Shown here piece by piece: positions 1 through 7,141 of a stretch of 15,419 nucleotides of DNA (position 1 is the stretch's first letter; each line of letters starts with the position of its first letter). The notes below the pieces were generated by a model. The model saw only the letters and a program-made list of their open reading frames with translations. It searched no databases and was not told where the DNA came from. Both the position numbers and the translations under genes were made by a program. The stretch comes from Caryophanales bacterium (GTDB lineage Bacteria; Bacillota_I; Bacilli_A; RFN20; CAG-826): positions 1-15,419 of the forward strand of contig JAQYER010000107.1 of NCBI GenBank assembly GCA_028723545.1, written 5' to 3'.

Positions 1-1584
1 GTCATTAAGAGAAATGATGTCAATAATTGAATTTATATCAATATCGCCGTTTTTATCAAAATAATCTAAAATATATGATGCGATTTGATGATATATAATA
101 TAAACAAATTGATGAATATTGTCATCAAAATATTTAACAGCATCTTTATTATTTACCATTTGTAATATTACAGCTTTTTCAGCTAAATGAAGACGCCTTA
201 ATCCTTTATTTAATTGGAGTTTACTTTGTGCTTCAAAAGGCATTTGATAATTTTCATCAACATCATCAAATTCCTTATTATTTTTGCTTATTCTACTAGC
301 ATTAATATAATTTTGAATAGCGCCTATTTCAAATCCAGTGACTTTTGATAATTTAATTAAATAATTATCGTAGACTAATCTATTTTTAACTGAAGTAAGC
401 ATTGGAATGAAGTGTCGAATTACCTTTTCACAATCTTCACGACTACCTAAAGGAGATGTATTTTCATAATAATTTAACGCAAATGTGAACGGGTCTACTA
501 AAGTAGTAATAAAATCTTTAAGTGCTTTTTCACCATCTTGCTTTAATATTTCATCTGGGTCTCTAATCTCTTTCGGTTTAGAAACTATTCGATATGGAAT
601 GTTTTTAGCATCAAGCATTGGCATAATTGCCATCATCCCTTTTTGACCAGCAGCATCACCATCAAGGCATAAACGAATTTCAACATTTAATCTCTTTAAT
701 AATAAAACGTGATCAGAAGTTAATTTTGTACCCATTAACGCAACAACAGATGGGAAACCAATTGAATCAAGAGCGAATACATCCATAAATCCTTCAACAA
801 TATATAAATAGCCATCATGTTTACAAGATTGTTTAGCGTTATTTAAGTTGTAAAGGATTAATCCTTTATGGAAAATTTTAGTTTCAGAAGTATTAACATA
901 TTTAGGATCATCAGTATGGGATTTTAAAGTACGAGCAGAAAACCCTAATACTTGTCCATAAGGATCTTTAATTGGGAAAATTAATCTACCAGCGTTTTTA
1001 TCGGATAATTTTCCGGATTGTAAATCAGTAATTCCAATATCAGAAATAGTTTTAATTGAATAATTCTTATTCTTTAAATAATTGACAGTAATTTCTCCAT
1101 TATTCAAAGAATAACCAAGTCCAAATTTCGCAATTTGTTCATCGGTAATTGAACGATTTTTTAAATAATCTAAGGCAATCTGACCTTCTTCAGTATTCAA
1201 TCCATATTGATAATATTTTTGAAGGTCAGTTATACAATTGTATAAAGGCGCTAAATTGTTATCAACTTTTGTAACAGGAGTTTCTTCTAATAATCGAGGG
1301 TCATTAAAATTTATAATTTTAGCAACTTCTTTTACTGCTTCAACAAAAGAAATCTTTTTATATTTCTCAACAAAGGTAAAAACATCACCACCAGTTTTAC
1401 AAACATAACACATAAAAGTTTGCTTATTGACATCAATATGTAAAGAAGGATTATGGTCATCGTGAAAAGGACACATGGCCATATAATTTCGTCCTTTTTT
1501 TGTTACTTCTATGTAATTACTAATAACGAAAACGATATCAGCGTGTGCTTTTATGTCTTTTAATAATTCTGGCGTTAATTTCAT
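1..1584 (-). CDS. dnaG: DNA primase DnaG (3' end cut off by window edge)
   Basis: DnaG synthesises the RNA primers for chromosomal replication at the fork, working with the replicative helicase. Translating the minus strand from the ATG at 1584 gives an open frame of 528 codons with no stop before the window edge; bacterial DnaG is usually about 600 residues, so roughly the last 70-80 are missing. The start has a good SD (AGGAG, complement at 1590-1594). The N-terminal CHC2 zinc ribbon is intact (Cys38, His41, Cys59, Cys62). The TOPRIM catalytic domain follows, with VEGFMDV near residue 263 and the acidic DGDAAG motif near residue 305. The helicase-interacting C-terminal domain is only partly present. 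It lies 49 nt after glyS with no clear promoter of its own and is probably cotranscribed with glyS; in Bacilli the sigma factor gene usually follows, beyond this edge. Identity is very secure. Confidence 0.96.
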   Translation of the reverse strand, partial: MKLTPELLKDIKAHADIVFVISNYIEVTKKGRNYMAMCPFHDDHNPSLHIDVNKQTFMCYVCKTGGDVFTFVEKYKKISFVEAVKEVAKIINFNDPRLLEETPVTKVDNNLAPLYNCITDLQKYYQYGLNTEEGQIALDYLKNRSITDEQIAKFGLGYSLNNGEITVNYLKNKNYSIKTISDIGITDLQSGKLSDKNAGRLIFPIKDPYGQVLGFSARTLKSHTDDPKYVNTSETKIFHKGLILYNLNNAKQSCKHDGYLYIVEGFMDVFALDSIGFPSVVALMGTKLTSDHVLLLKRLNVEIRLCLDGDAAGQKGMMAIMPMLDAKNIPYRIVSKPKEIRDPDEILKQDGEKALKDFITTLVDPFTFALNYYENTSPLGSREDCEKVIRHFIPMLTSVKNRLVYDNYLIKLSKVTGFEIGAIQNYINASRISKNNKEFDDVDENYQMPFEAQSKLQLNKGLRRLHLAEKAVILQMVNNKDAVKYFDDNIHQFVYIIYHQIASYILDYFDKNGDIDINSIIDIISLND

Positions 1585-1633
1585 TAAATCTCCTATAAAA
1601 CTACTAATTTTATACTAAATTAATACTTTTTAA

Positions 1634-3010
1634 TTATTCACAAGATTCGTCATATTTTTCCATTAAGAAATTTGCAACTTCGTTAATTGGAAGACGAATT
1701 TGTTCCATTGTGTCACGGTCTCTAATTGTAACACTATTATCATTTGCAGTGTCAAAATCAATAGTTATGCAATAAGGTGTTCCAATCATATCTTGACGAC
1801 GATATCTTTTTCCAATACTTCCAGTTTCATCATATGTGACAGAGAAATGCTTATTGATTTTGTGTAATACTTCTTTCGCTTGTTCGTTTAATTGTTTGCT
1901 CAAAGGTAATACAGCTGCAATATAAGGTGCAAGATGAGGTTTAAAATGCATAACAATACGACTATCTTTTTCTAATTGTTGGACTTCGTATGCTTCGCAT
2001 ACTGTCATTAAGAATAAACGATCAACACCCATTGATGGTTCAACGCAATATGGGACATATTTTTCGTTTGTTTCAGGATCTAAATATTCTAAAGATTCAC
2101 CACTAGCTTGCATATGTCTTCCTAAATCGTAGTCGGTTCTATCGGCGACACCAAGAATTTCTCCCCAGCCAAATGGGAATAAATATTCAACATCGCATGT
2201 TCCTTTGGAATAGAAAGCTAATTCTTCAGGTTCGTGATCACGATAACGTAATCTTTCTTCTGAAATACCTAATGATTCAATAAATTTTAAAGCGTAATCT
2301 TTCCAATATGCAAACCATTCAAGGTCTGTACCTGGTTTACAGAAAAATTCCATTTCCATTTGTTCAAATTCACGAAGTCTAAATAAGAAATTTCCTGGAG
2401 TAATTTCATTGCGGAATGATTTACCCATATTACAAATACCAAATGGAAGTTTCTTTCTCATTGATCTTTGAACGTTTTTAAAATTAACAAACATTCCTTG
2501 AGCGATTTCTGGACGAAGATACACTAGTGTTGTGCTATCTTCAATTACTCCGATATTTGTTTTAAACATCATATTAAATTGACGAATATCAGTGAAATTT
2601 GATTTTCCACAAACAGGACATTTTACGTGTTTTTCTTTTATAAAAGAAACCATATCTTCATTAGTCATATTATGGACATCGACTTCTGGATATTGTTCTT
2701 CAATTAAATTGTCTGCTCTATGACGGGCATGGCATTCTTTGCAATCGATTAATGGATCATTAAATGTCGCAACATGGCCAGTAGCTTTCCATACTCCTGG
2801 ATTCATAATAATTGCAGCATCTAATCCGACATTAGTTGGAGATTCTTTAACGAATTTTCTCCACCAAAAATTCTTAATATTATTTTTTAATTCAACTCCT
2901 AAAGGACCATAATCCCATGAATTTTGAAGGCCACCATATATTTGTGAACCTTGAAAGACAAATCCTGTTGTTTGTAAATGTGTTACTATTTCTTCGAATT
3001 TGGTTGCCAT
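1634..3010 (-). CDS. glyS: glycyl-tRNA synthetase, single-chain (alpha2) class II type
   Basis: The enzyme charges tRNA-Gly with glycine in the cytoplasm. The 458-residue product is the eukaryote-like homodimeric type found in Mollicutes, staphylococci and others, not the alpha/beta two-gene type of Bacillus subtilis. Visible landmarks are the N-terminal GLQNSWDYGPLG segment, class II motif 2 (FRNE at about 199-202), motif 3 (GVDR at about 328-331), and a C-terminal anticodon-binding domain from about residue 350. An inserted zinc-binding element carries two CxxC pairs (Cys90/93 and Cys131/134). The start is fixed by a strong SD (GGGAGG) 7 nt upstream. A near-consensus promoter lies directly upstream, so it can be expressed separately from recO. 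The leader is only about 30 nt, too short for a T-box. dnaG follows by 49 nt. Confidence 0.97.
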   Translation of the reverse strand: MATKFEEIVTHLQTTGFVFQGSQIYGGLQNSWDYGPLGVELKNNIKNFWWRKFVKESPTNVGLDAAIIMNPGVWKATGHVATFNDPLIDCKECHARHRADNLIEEQYPEVDVHNMTNEDMVSFIKEKHVKCPVCGKSNFTDIRQFNMMFKTNIGVIEDSTTLVYLRPEIAQGMFVNFKNVQRSMRKKLPFGICNMGKSFRNEITPGNFLFRLREFEQMEMEFFCKPGTDLEWFAYWKDYALKFIESLGISEERLRYRDHEPEELAFYSKGTCDVEYLFPFGWGEILGVADRTDYDLGRHMQASGESLEYLDPETNEKYVPYCVEPSMGVDRLFLMTVCEAYEVQQLEKDSRIVMHFKPHLAPYIAAVLPLSKQLNEQAKEVLHKINKHFSVTYDETGSIGKRYRRQDMIGTPYCITIDFDTANDNSVTIRDRDTMEQIRLPINEVANFLMEKYDESCE

Positions 3011-3044
3011 AGCAAAACCTCCCTTTTAAACGAAACTGTGTAAA

Positions 3045-3073
3045 GTTATATAATTAATGTATTATTTTGTCAA
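3045..3073 (-). promoter_or_regulatory. sigma-A promoter of glyS
   Basis: On the minus strand a perfect -35 box TTGACA (complement 3068-3073) is followed by a 17-nt spacer and the -10 box TATAAC (complement 3045-3050, 5 of 6 matches). The predicted transcript start is near 3038, about 28 nt before the glyS ATG. It sits in the 82-nt gap between recO and glyS and is the best match to a vegetative promoter in this half of the window. Confidence 0.85.
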
Positions 3074-3092
3074 CCCACTATGAGTGTATTTT

Positions 3093-3809
3093 TTAAATAT
3101 TTCTTATTAAAGAAAGGGATTTCAAGTGAATGTCCGCTATTCTTTGTATAAAATCCTTTAATTCCAATATGATTTCTATTGTTTCTTCTTTTTCAAAGCT
3201 TACATTTCCAATCATTTCTGGTTTCACTTTAAATATGTATCTAATTATTTTTAATTTTCTGGAACAAAATTTTAAGTGTTTTGATGAATCAAAACAATCC
3301 GCACATATAAATCCACCATTTTGATAATCAACAGCAATTATAGGGCTCGTTTTGTGGCAAATTATGCATTCATCAACATTTAATCCATATCCACCTATTT
3401 TTAAACACGTTGCTAAATATATTAATAATGCTGATAAAGTGTCATACCCATCATTTACTATTTCTAAAATTTTCTTTAAATACGGGTAAATCAAATACAA
3501 ATTGTCGTCGCTAATCGTTTTAAATGTTATTTCGCTAATGAAGTTTAGTAAAACTAATTTGTCAAAATCTTTTCTAATGTTTGAATATGGATTAATGATT
3601 ACTGAATTTTTTAGAGTTTTTCCTTTTTTACCAGACATCAAATTATATTGGCCATAAGTAAATAAATTAACGCTAGAAGCATTTTTTGAATCAATTTTCA
3701 TGACACCTCTTGCTAAAAATGAAAATAATTTTTCATTTGTTAAAACTGTCACCATCATATCATTATCTTGAAAAGGTGTCTGTCTAATTATTATTCCTTC
3801 TATTTCCAT
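3093..3809 (-). CDS. recO: DNA repair protein RecO
   Basis: RecO loads RecA onto SSB-coated DNA in the RecFOR recombination-repair pathway and anneals complementary strands. The 238-residue product has the family layout: an N-terminal OB fold (opening with EGIIIRQTPFQDND), a helical middle, and a four-cysteine zinc finger (Cys148, Cys151, Cys169, Cys172). Length is normal for the family (about 240-260). Its ATG overlaps the era stop codon in a TAATG arrangement, and only a weak AGG lies upstream, so translation is probably coupled to era. The era-recO order is standard for Bacilli. No terminator is visible after the stop; the glyS promoter begins about 20 nt downstream. Sequence similarity in RecO is generally low, but the zinc motif and neighbourhood make the call secure. 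Confidence 0.93.
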   Translation of the reverse strand: MEIEGIIIRQTPFQDNDMMVTVLTNEKLFSFLARGVMKIDSKNASSVNLFTYGQYNLMSGKKGKTLKNSVIINPYSNIRKDFDKLVLLNFISEITFKTISDDNLYLIYPYLKKILEIVNDGYDTLSALLIYLATCLKIGGYGLNVDECIICHKTSPIIAVDYQNGGFICADCFDSSKHLKFCSRKLKIIRYIFKVKPEMIGNVSFEKEETIEIILELKDFIQRIADIHLKSLSLIRNI

Positions 3810-4684
3810 TATTTGTTATAGCCTAATTCTTTTAATATTTGTGGGTTATTTAGCCAATCTTCTTTAACTGAAACAAATGTTTCAAGGAAAATTCTTTTAT
3901 TAAAATATTCTTCTAGATCTTTTCTCGCCATTGTTCCAATTGTTTTAATTCTTTTTCCGCCTTTTCCAATGACAATACCTTTATGTGAATCTTTTGATAC
4001 GATAATTGTAACTCTTATATATACCGCTTCTGATTTATGCTTGATATTATCAACACGGACCGCTAAATCATGAGGCACTTCATCTTTTAATAATTTCAAT
4101 AATTTTTCACGGATTACTTCGCTTACAAAAAACGAAGAATCCTTATCGGTAAATACATCATCATCAAAATATTTTGGACCTTCTGGTATTACTTTTTTAA
4201 TTTTTTCTATCAAAATATCTATTCCAAAATTTTGAATTGCTGACATTTCAATAATTTCAGCATCTTTATATTCTTCTTGATATATTTTTTTAATTTCTTG
4301 AGCTTGAGGTAATGTTACTAAATCAATTTTATTGATTACAATAAATAATTTAGCATCTTTTGCGATATTTTTTTCAATAAAACGGTCACCATCATCAAAT
4401 TTCTTTGATGCATCAACTACAAGAACAATCGCATCCACTCCTTTAGTGGAACTTAACGCTTCTTTATTCATAGTTTTTCCTAGTTGATGGTTTGGTTTAT
4501 GAATTCCAGGAGTGTCGACAAAAATTATTTGATAACCATCTTCGTTATATATCCCTTTAATCGAATTTCTCGTTGTTTGGGCTTTTTCGGTTACAATTGA
4601 TAATTTCGCTTCTAAAATAGCATTAATAATTGTTGATTTTCCGGCATTTGGTTTACCAACTATCGCAACAAAACCGCTTCTCAT
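3809..4684 (-). CDS. era: GTPase Era, 16S rRNA/30S maturation
   Basis: Era is an essential GTPase that binds the 3' end of 16S rRNA, including the anti-SD region, and guides late 30S assembly. The 291-residue protein shows the GTPase motifs in order: G1 GKPNAGKS (10-17), the TT of the G2 region (about 37-38), G3 DTPG (57-60), G4 NKID (118-121) and G5 SAI (148-150). A C-terminal type-II KH RNA-binding domain carries GKGGKRIK (about 240-247). The ATG overlaps the cdd TGA stop (ATGA), and an SD (AAGGAG) lies in the end of cdd about 10 nt upstream. It is part of ybeY-cdd-era-recO. Having ybeY and era together fits a unit devoted to finishing the 16S 3' end. All motifs are intact. Confidence 0.98.
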   Translation of the reverse strand: MRSGFVAIVGKPNAGKSTIINAILEAKLSIVTEKAQTTRNSIKGIYNEDGYQIIFVDTPGIHKPNHQLGKTMNKEALSSTKGVDAIVLVVDASKKFDDGDRFIEKNIAKDAKLFIVINKIDLVTLPQAQEIKKIYQEEYKDAEIIEMSAIQNFGIDILIEKIKKVIPEGPKYFDDDVFTDKDSSFFVSEVIREKLLKLLKDEVPHDLAVRVDNIKHKSEAVYIRVTIIVSKDSHKGIVIGKGGKRIKTIGTMARKDLEEYFNKRIFLETFVSVKEDWLNNPQILKELGYNK

Positions 4685-5085
4685 CTTTTAAGGTCTCCTT
4701 CTTGGAAAGCAAATGGAAGAAGTTCATCTGGATTAGTAATTTTAATATCACCATGAAGATTTGCTAAAACAATACGAGTATTTTTATTTAATAATTCATG
4801 AATTACTTGTCTACACGCTCCACAAGGAGAAACCACAGATGGAGTATCGGCAACTATTGCTAAAGCAATAATATCTTCTTTTGCTTCATTTTCCATTAAT
4901 GCGTGATAAATTGCATTTCTTTCTCCACACATACATAAAGGATAAGAAGCATTTTCAATATTAGCGCCTTTAAAAACTCTTCCATCTTTGCATAAAACTG
5001 CCGCACCAACTTTAAAATTAGAATATGGAGAATAAGATAATTCTCTAGCTTCAATTGCGACTTTTATTAATTGTTCATCATTCAT
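4681..5085 (-). CDS. cdd: cytidine deaminase
   Basis: It hydrolytically deaminates cytidine and deoxycytidine to uridine and deoxyuridine for pyrimidine salvage. The 134-residue size fits the small tetrameric Bacillus-type enzyme. The zinc site is complete: Cys53 and the proton-shuttling Glu55 in CGERNA, then Cys88 and Cys91 in PCGAC. The usual Ala between Cys53 and Glu55 is Gly here, a variation tolerated in the family. The NIENASY substrate-binding segment precedes the active site. It starts 3 nt after the ybeY stop, with its SD (AGGAG) inside the end of ybeY, and ends in TGA overlapping the era ATG, so it is tightly embedded in the operon. The TGA stop is evidence that this organism does not read TGA as Trp. 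Cdd next to era is typical of Bacilli. Confidence 0.96.
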   Translation of the reverse strand: MNDEQLIKVAIEARELSYSPYSNFKVGAAVLCKDGRVFKGANIENASYPLCMCGERNAIYHALMENEAKEDIIALAIVADTPSVVSPCGACRQVIHELLNKNTRIVLANLHGDIKITNPDELLPFAFQEGDLKR

Positions 5086-5088
5086 TTT

Positions 5089-5529
5089 TTATTCTCCTAA
5101 AATTTCATCTTGCAAAGCAAACATCACTTTTTCGTCTTCTTCTTTCATATGATCATATCCCAATAAATGGAGTAATCCATGAACAAACAAGAACGAGAAT
5201 TCTCTTTCTTCAGAATGGCCATATTGCTTAGCTTGTTCTTGAGCTTTTTCATAAGAAATCAATATTTCCCCTAAATCAATAATCATCCCTGGTATCGGTT
5301 TATTTTGCTCGTTATCTAATAAAGCAAAGCTTATTACATCAGTTGGTCGATCGACATTGCGATATTGCTTATTTATGCCATGAATTGTTTCGTTATCAAT
5401 TATAGTTACCGAAACATAATAATCGCCACCAAGATGAAGATGAGATATTGTTTTTGTTAATAATTGTTGATAAATTGTCTCGTATTTATCGAAGGTTACA
5501 GGACCTTCATTGCAAAAATCTAGTTCCAT
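5089..5529 (-). CDS. ybeY: endoribonuclease YbeY (16S rRNA 3'-end maturation)
   Basis: YbeY is a zinc-dependent RNase implicated in 16S rRNA 3'-end processing and quality control of defective 70S ribosomes. The 146-residue protein contains the signature HGLLHLLGYDH with the three zinc-binding histidines at His117, His121 and His127, and the upstream conserved segment RPTDVISFAL (61-70). The ATG is the only plausible start: no in-frame start codon occurs just upstream, and the N-terminus aligns with the expected family start. No SD can be seen ahead of it; instead a TATAAT box ends only 9 nt before the ATG. If that promoter is used, the transcript is leaderless or carries about 2 nt of leader. 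It heads the ybeY-cdd-era-recO unit. phoH and dgkA, its usual Bacilli neighbours, are absent. Confidence 0.95.
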   Translation of the reverse strand: MELDFCNEGPVTFDKYETIYQQLLTKTISHLHLGGDYYVSVTIIDNETIHGINKQYRNVDRPTDVISFALLDNEQNKPIPGMIIDLGEILISYEKAQEQAKQYGHSEEREFSFLFVHGLLHLLGYDHMKEEDEKVMFALQDEILGE

Positions 5530-5538
5530 ATGGACTAG

Positions 5539-5567
5539 ATTATATCACAAATATTATTAATTAACAA
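5539..5567 (-). promoter_or_regulatory. extended -10 promoter of ybeY operon, predicted leaderless start
   Basis: On the minus strand a perfect TATAAT (complement 5539-5544) is preceded by TGA, giving the extended -10 form TGnTATAAT. A -35-like TTGTTA (complement 5562-5567, 4 of 6) stands 17 nt upstream. The discriminator CTAGTCC leads to a purine at 5531, only 2 nt before the ybeY ATG at 5529. The promoter overlaps the stop codon of the upstream C39 gene. The whole C39-ybeY gap is 27 nt and contains no SD. Confidence 0.75.
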
Positions 5568-6753
5568 AAGTATCGATAAAGTGTGCTTTTAATTTATCAT
5601 ATTGTTCTTTTTCGCTAGCGAATTTTAGTGAATTATCAACATGGGAAACAAAATAATTCAATATAAATATTTCAAATAATACGAAATTAACTGAAGTTAC
5701 TTCTTGGATAAGCATCATAACTAGTGAACAACAAATAACAATAAATGTATAAATACATTTTCTTGCAATTTCGTTAAATGCATATTGATATGTTGAGTTG
5801 TGAATCATATCTAATAAATATCGTCTTGCGTGTTCATCTTCCTCAATAAAAATTTGCTTTTCCAATTTACCTAATTCATCTTTTCTTTGTTCATTTTTTC
5901 TTTGGATTAAGAATCGATCAACAATCACAATTATAAGAAGCAATAACAAAATTACTGCATGGAAAGGAGAATTTAAAATCAGTAAGACGCTTATCAAACC
6001 AATAACAACTAAACTTGTAATAAATGACTTTTTAATTGTGAAATGCATCTTTATAAATTCATTGTAATTTTTATATTCTTCTTCAAAATTATCCTTAGAT
6101 ATTTTCGATAAATTTTCAAGATAAATTGTGTCAACTTTTTTCAATTTATAAACTGTCAATAATTTTCCAATTAATTCCAATATAGCAAAACAAGACAGTA
6201 GGATTAATGGCAAATAGAATTTATTAATATCATCAATAAAATATAGACCTGTTAATAAGCATCCAAGTGATAATATCGAAATAATATATTCGTAGATATT
6301 TAGTTTATTTTTAGTAATGTTTACCTTTGGTAAAGAAAATTTGACTTTTTGCACTTCTTCTATCTCAATTGTGTATCCAGTCCAAATTGAAATAAAGTCA
6401 TTGAATTCAATTTTATATATTCCTACTCCTGGATCATAAATCGTTAATTTATTATCTTTAAATGATTCTACCATTACGACATGATTATTGTTATTTTCAT
6501 TATTGATAATGGCTAAAAATTTCGAAAAATCTTTTTCAACTAATTCAAACTTTTGTTCATATTGATAAGCTTTTAAAATTAATCCATTTTCTTTTCCAAT
6601 TTGGATCAAATCTTTTATCGAAAAATTTCCTTTCTTATTTTCTGGTTTTTTGAGATTTAGGTAATGTTTATTTTTATGTGTGCTCGCTAATAGCATTTTT
6701 AAACTAGCGAATCCACAATCATTATTATTACCTTGGTATATAAAATATCGCAT
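5557..6753 (-). CDS. C39 peptidase-like domain fused to six TM helices, no ABC ATPase
   Basis: The N-terminal part (about 1-130) is a C39 bacteriocin-processing peptidase domain, the class that cleaves double-glycine leaders. The catalytic layout is visible: Gln7, Cys13 in DCGFASLKMLL, His91 in HVVMVE and Asp107 in IYDPG. As I recall, streptococcal ComA has Gln11, Cys17, His96 and Asp112, so the spacing is nearly identical. Six hydrophobic helices follow (about 154-173, 179-202, 244-260, 264-283, 333-352, 355-372), with charged 40-50 residue loops after helices 2 and 4, as in an ABC exporter membrane domain. The protein stops at 398 residues, where the nucleotide-binding domain would start; there is no Walker A, signature or Walker B, and ybeY follows after 27 nt. 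SD AAGGAGG lies 7 nt upstream. No precursor peptide gene is seen nearby. Domain call confident; function and substrate unknown. Confidence 0.82.
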   Translation of the reverse strand: MRYFIYQGNNNDCGFASLKMLLASTHKNKHYLNLKKPENKKGNFSIKDLIQIGKENGLILKAYQYEQKFELVEKDFSKFLAIINNENNNNHVVMVESFKDNKLTIYDPGVGIYKIEFNDFISIWTGYTIEIEEVQKVKFSLPKVNITKNKLNIYEYIISILSLGCLLTGLYFIDDINKFYLPLILLSCFAILELIGKLLTVYKLKKVDTIYLENLSKISKDNFEEEYKNYNEFIKMHFTIKKSFITSLVVIGLISVLLILNSPFHAVILLLLLIIVIVDRFLIQRKNEQRKDELGKLEKQIFIEEDEHARRYLLDMIHNSTYQYAFNEIARKCIYTFIVICCSLVMMLIQEVTSVNFVLFEIFILNYFVSHVDNSLKFASEKEQYDKLKAHFIDTFVN

Positions 6754-6788
6754 AATTATGCCTCCTTATTTATTAATAGGAATATTTT

Positions 6789-6819
6789 TTATTTTTATGC
6801 TAAAAATTATTAAAAATAA
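6789..6819 (-). repeat. AT-only inverted repeat upstream of the C39 gene
   Basis: TTATTTTTA (6789-6797) and TAAAAATAA (6811-6819) are perfect 9-bp inverted arms around a 13-nt centre. An alternative hairpin with 7-bp arms and a TGC loop (6791-6807) overlaps it, so the two folds exclude each other. It lies in the 152-nt gap between rpsU and the C39 gene, where I find no convincing promoter. Both arms are pure A/T, so chance is a real alternative. Confidence 0.35.
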
Positions 6820-6865
6820 GGCATTTAAGCGATTTTGTTGTAATTATTGATGTTTTATTCTAAAT

Positions 6866-6891
6866 AAAAAAGTTAGGCGTTCTACCTAACT
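6866..6891 (-). terminator. Rho-independent terminator after rpsU
   Basis: Read on the minus strand, the 7-bp stem AGTTAGG/CCTAACT, extendable by a U-G pair, closes a short loop and is followed directly by a run of T residues. It lies 15 nt after the rpsU stop and should end the rpmF-deoC-rpsU transcript before the C39 gene. Confidence 0.9.
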
Positions 6892-6905
6892 ATTTTATGT
6901 ATTGA

Positions 6906-7079
6906 TTAATAAGATTTGCGTCTAGCCATTTCGGATTTTAATTTACGTCTTAATCCTTTTTTGAGATAGAATTCTCTTTTACGTGATTCTTGGAGAATTC
7001 CAGCCTTATTAACTTGACGTTTAAAACGGCGAAGTGCTTCATCTAATGTTTCGTTTTCGCGAACAACTGTTTTAGGCAT
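6906..7079 (-). CDS. rpsU: 30S ribosomal protein S21 (bS21)
   Basis: bS21 is a small basic protein of the 30S subunit that sits near the anti-SD and helps initiation. Translating the minus strand from the ATG at 7079 gives 57 residues opening MPKTVVRENETLDEALRRFK and ending in an Arg/Lys-rich tail, RRKLKSEMARRKSY, followed by TAA. Length and composition fit bS21 exactly. A strong SD (AAGGAGA-like) stands upstream. It follows deoC by 39 nt, has a likely private promoter inside the end of deoC, and is followed by a clear terminator. In Bacilli rpsU is commonly found downstream of mtaB with yqeY after it; here rpmF and deoC intervene and yqeY is missing. Confidence 0.96.
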   Translation of the reverse strand: MPKTVVRENETLDEALRRFKRQVNKAGILQESRKREFYLKKGLRRKLKSEMARRKSY

Positions 7080-7112
7080 TTTTTATCATCTCCTTCCTTA
7101 CGCAACTAGAAT

Positions 7113-7141
7113 AATATACTACTTACGATTTACAATTTCAA
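7113..7141 (-). promoter_or_regulatory. candidate sigma-A promoter of rpsU
   Basis: On the minus strand TTGAAA (complement 7136-7141, 5 of 6), a 17-nt spacer and TATATT (complement 7113-7118, 5 of 6) give a predicted start near 7106, about 27 nt before the rpsU ATG. The -35 box lies inside the end of deoC. It would let S21 be made independently of rpmF-deoC. Confidence 0.6.

Noticed and set aside
1585..1633. Promoter for dnaG in the glyS-dnaG gap
   Set aside because: A TATAAA box is present, but no acceptable -35 hexamer at 16-18 nt and no extended -10; chance occurrence is likely in this AT-rich gap.
3078..3092. Possible terminator after recO (CACT/AGTG stem)
   Set aside because: Only 4 bp with a 3-nt loop and no T-run follows on the minus strand; it overlaps the upstream side of the glyS promoter.
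3130..3324. Plus-strand open frame of 64 codons
   Set aside because: It lies wholly antisense to the end of recO, has no SD and no recognisable product.
4924..4932. Gly in place of Ala between Cys53 and Glu55 of cytidine deaminase
   Set aside because: The deaminase signature allows Ala, Gly or Val here and all zinc ligands and the catalytic Glu are intact, so activity is not in doubt.
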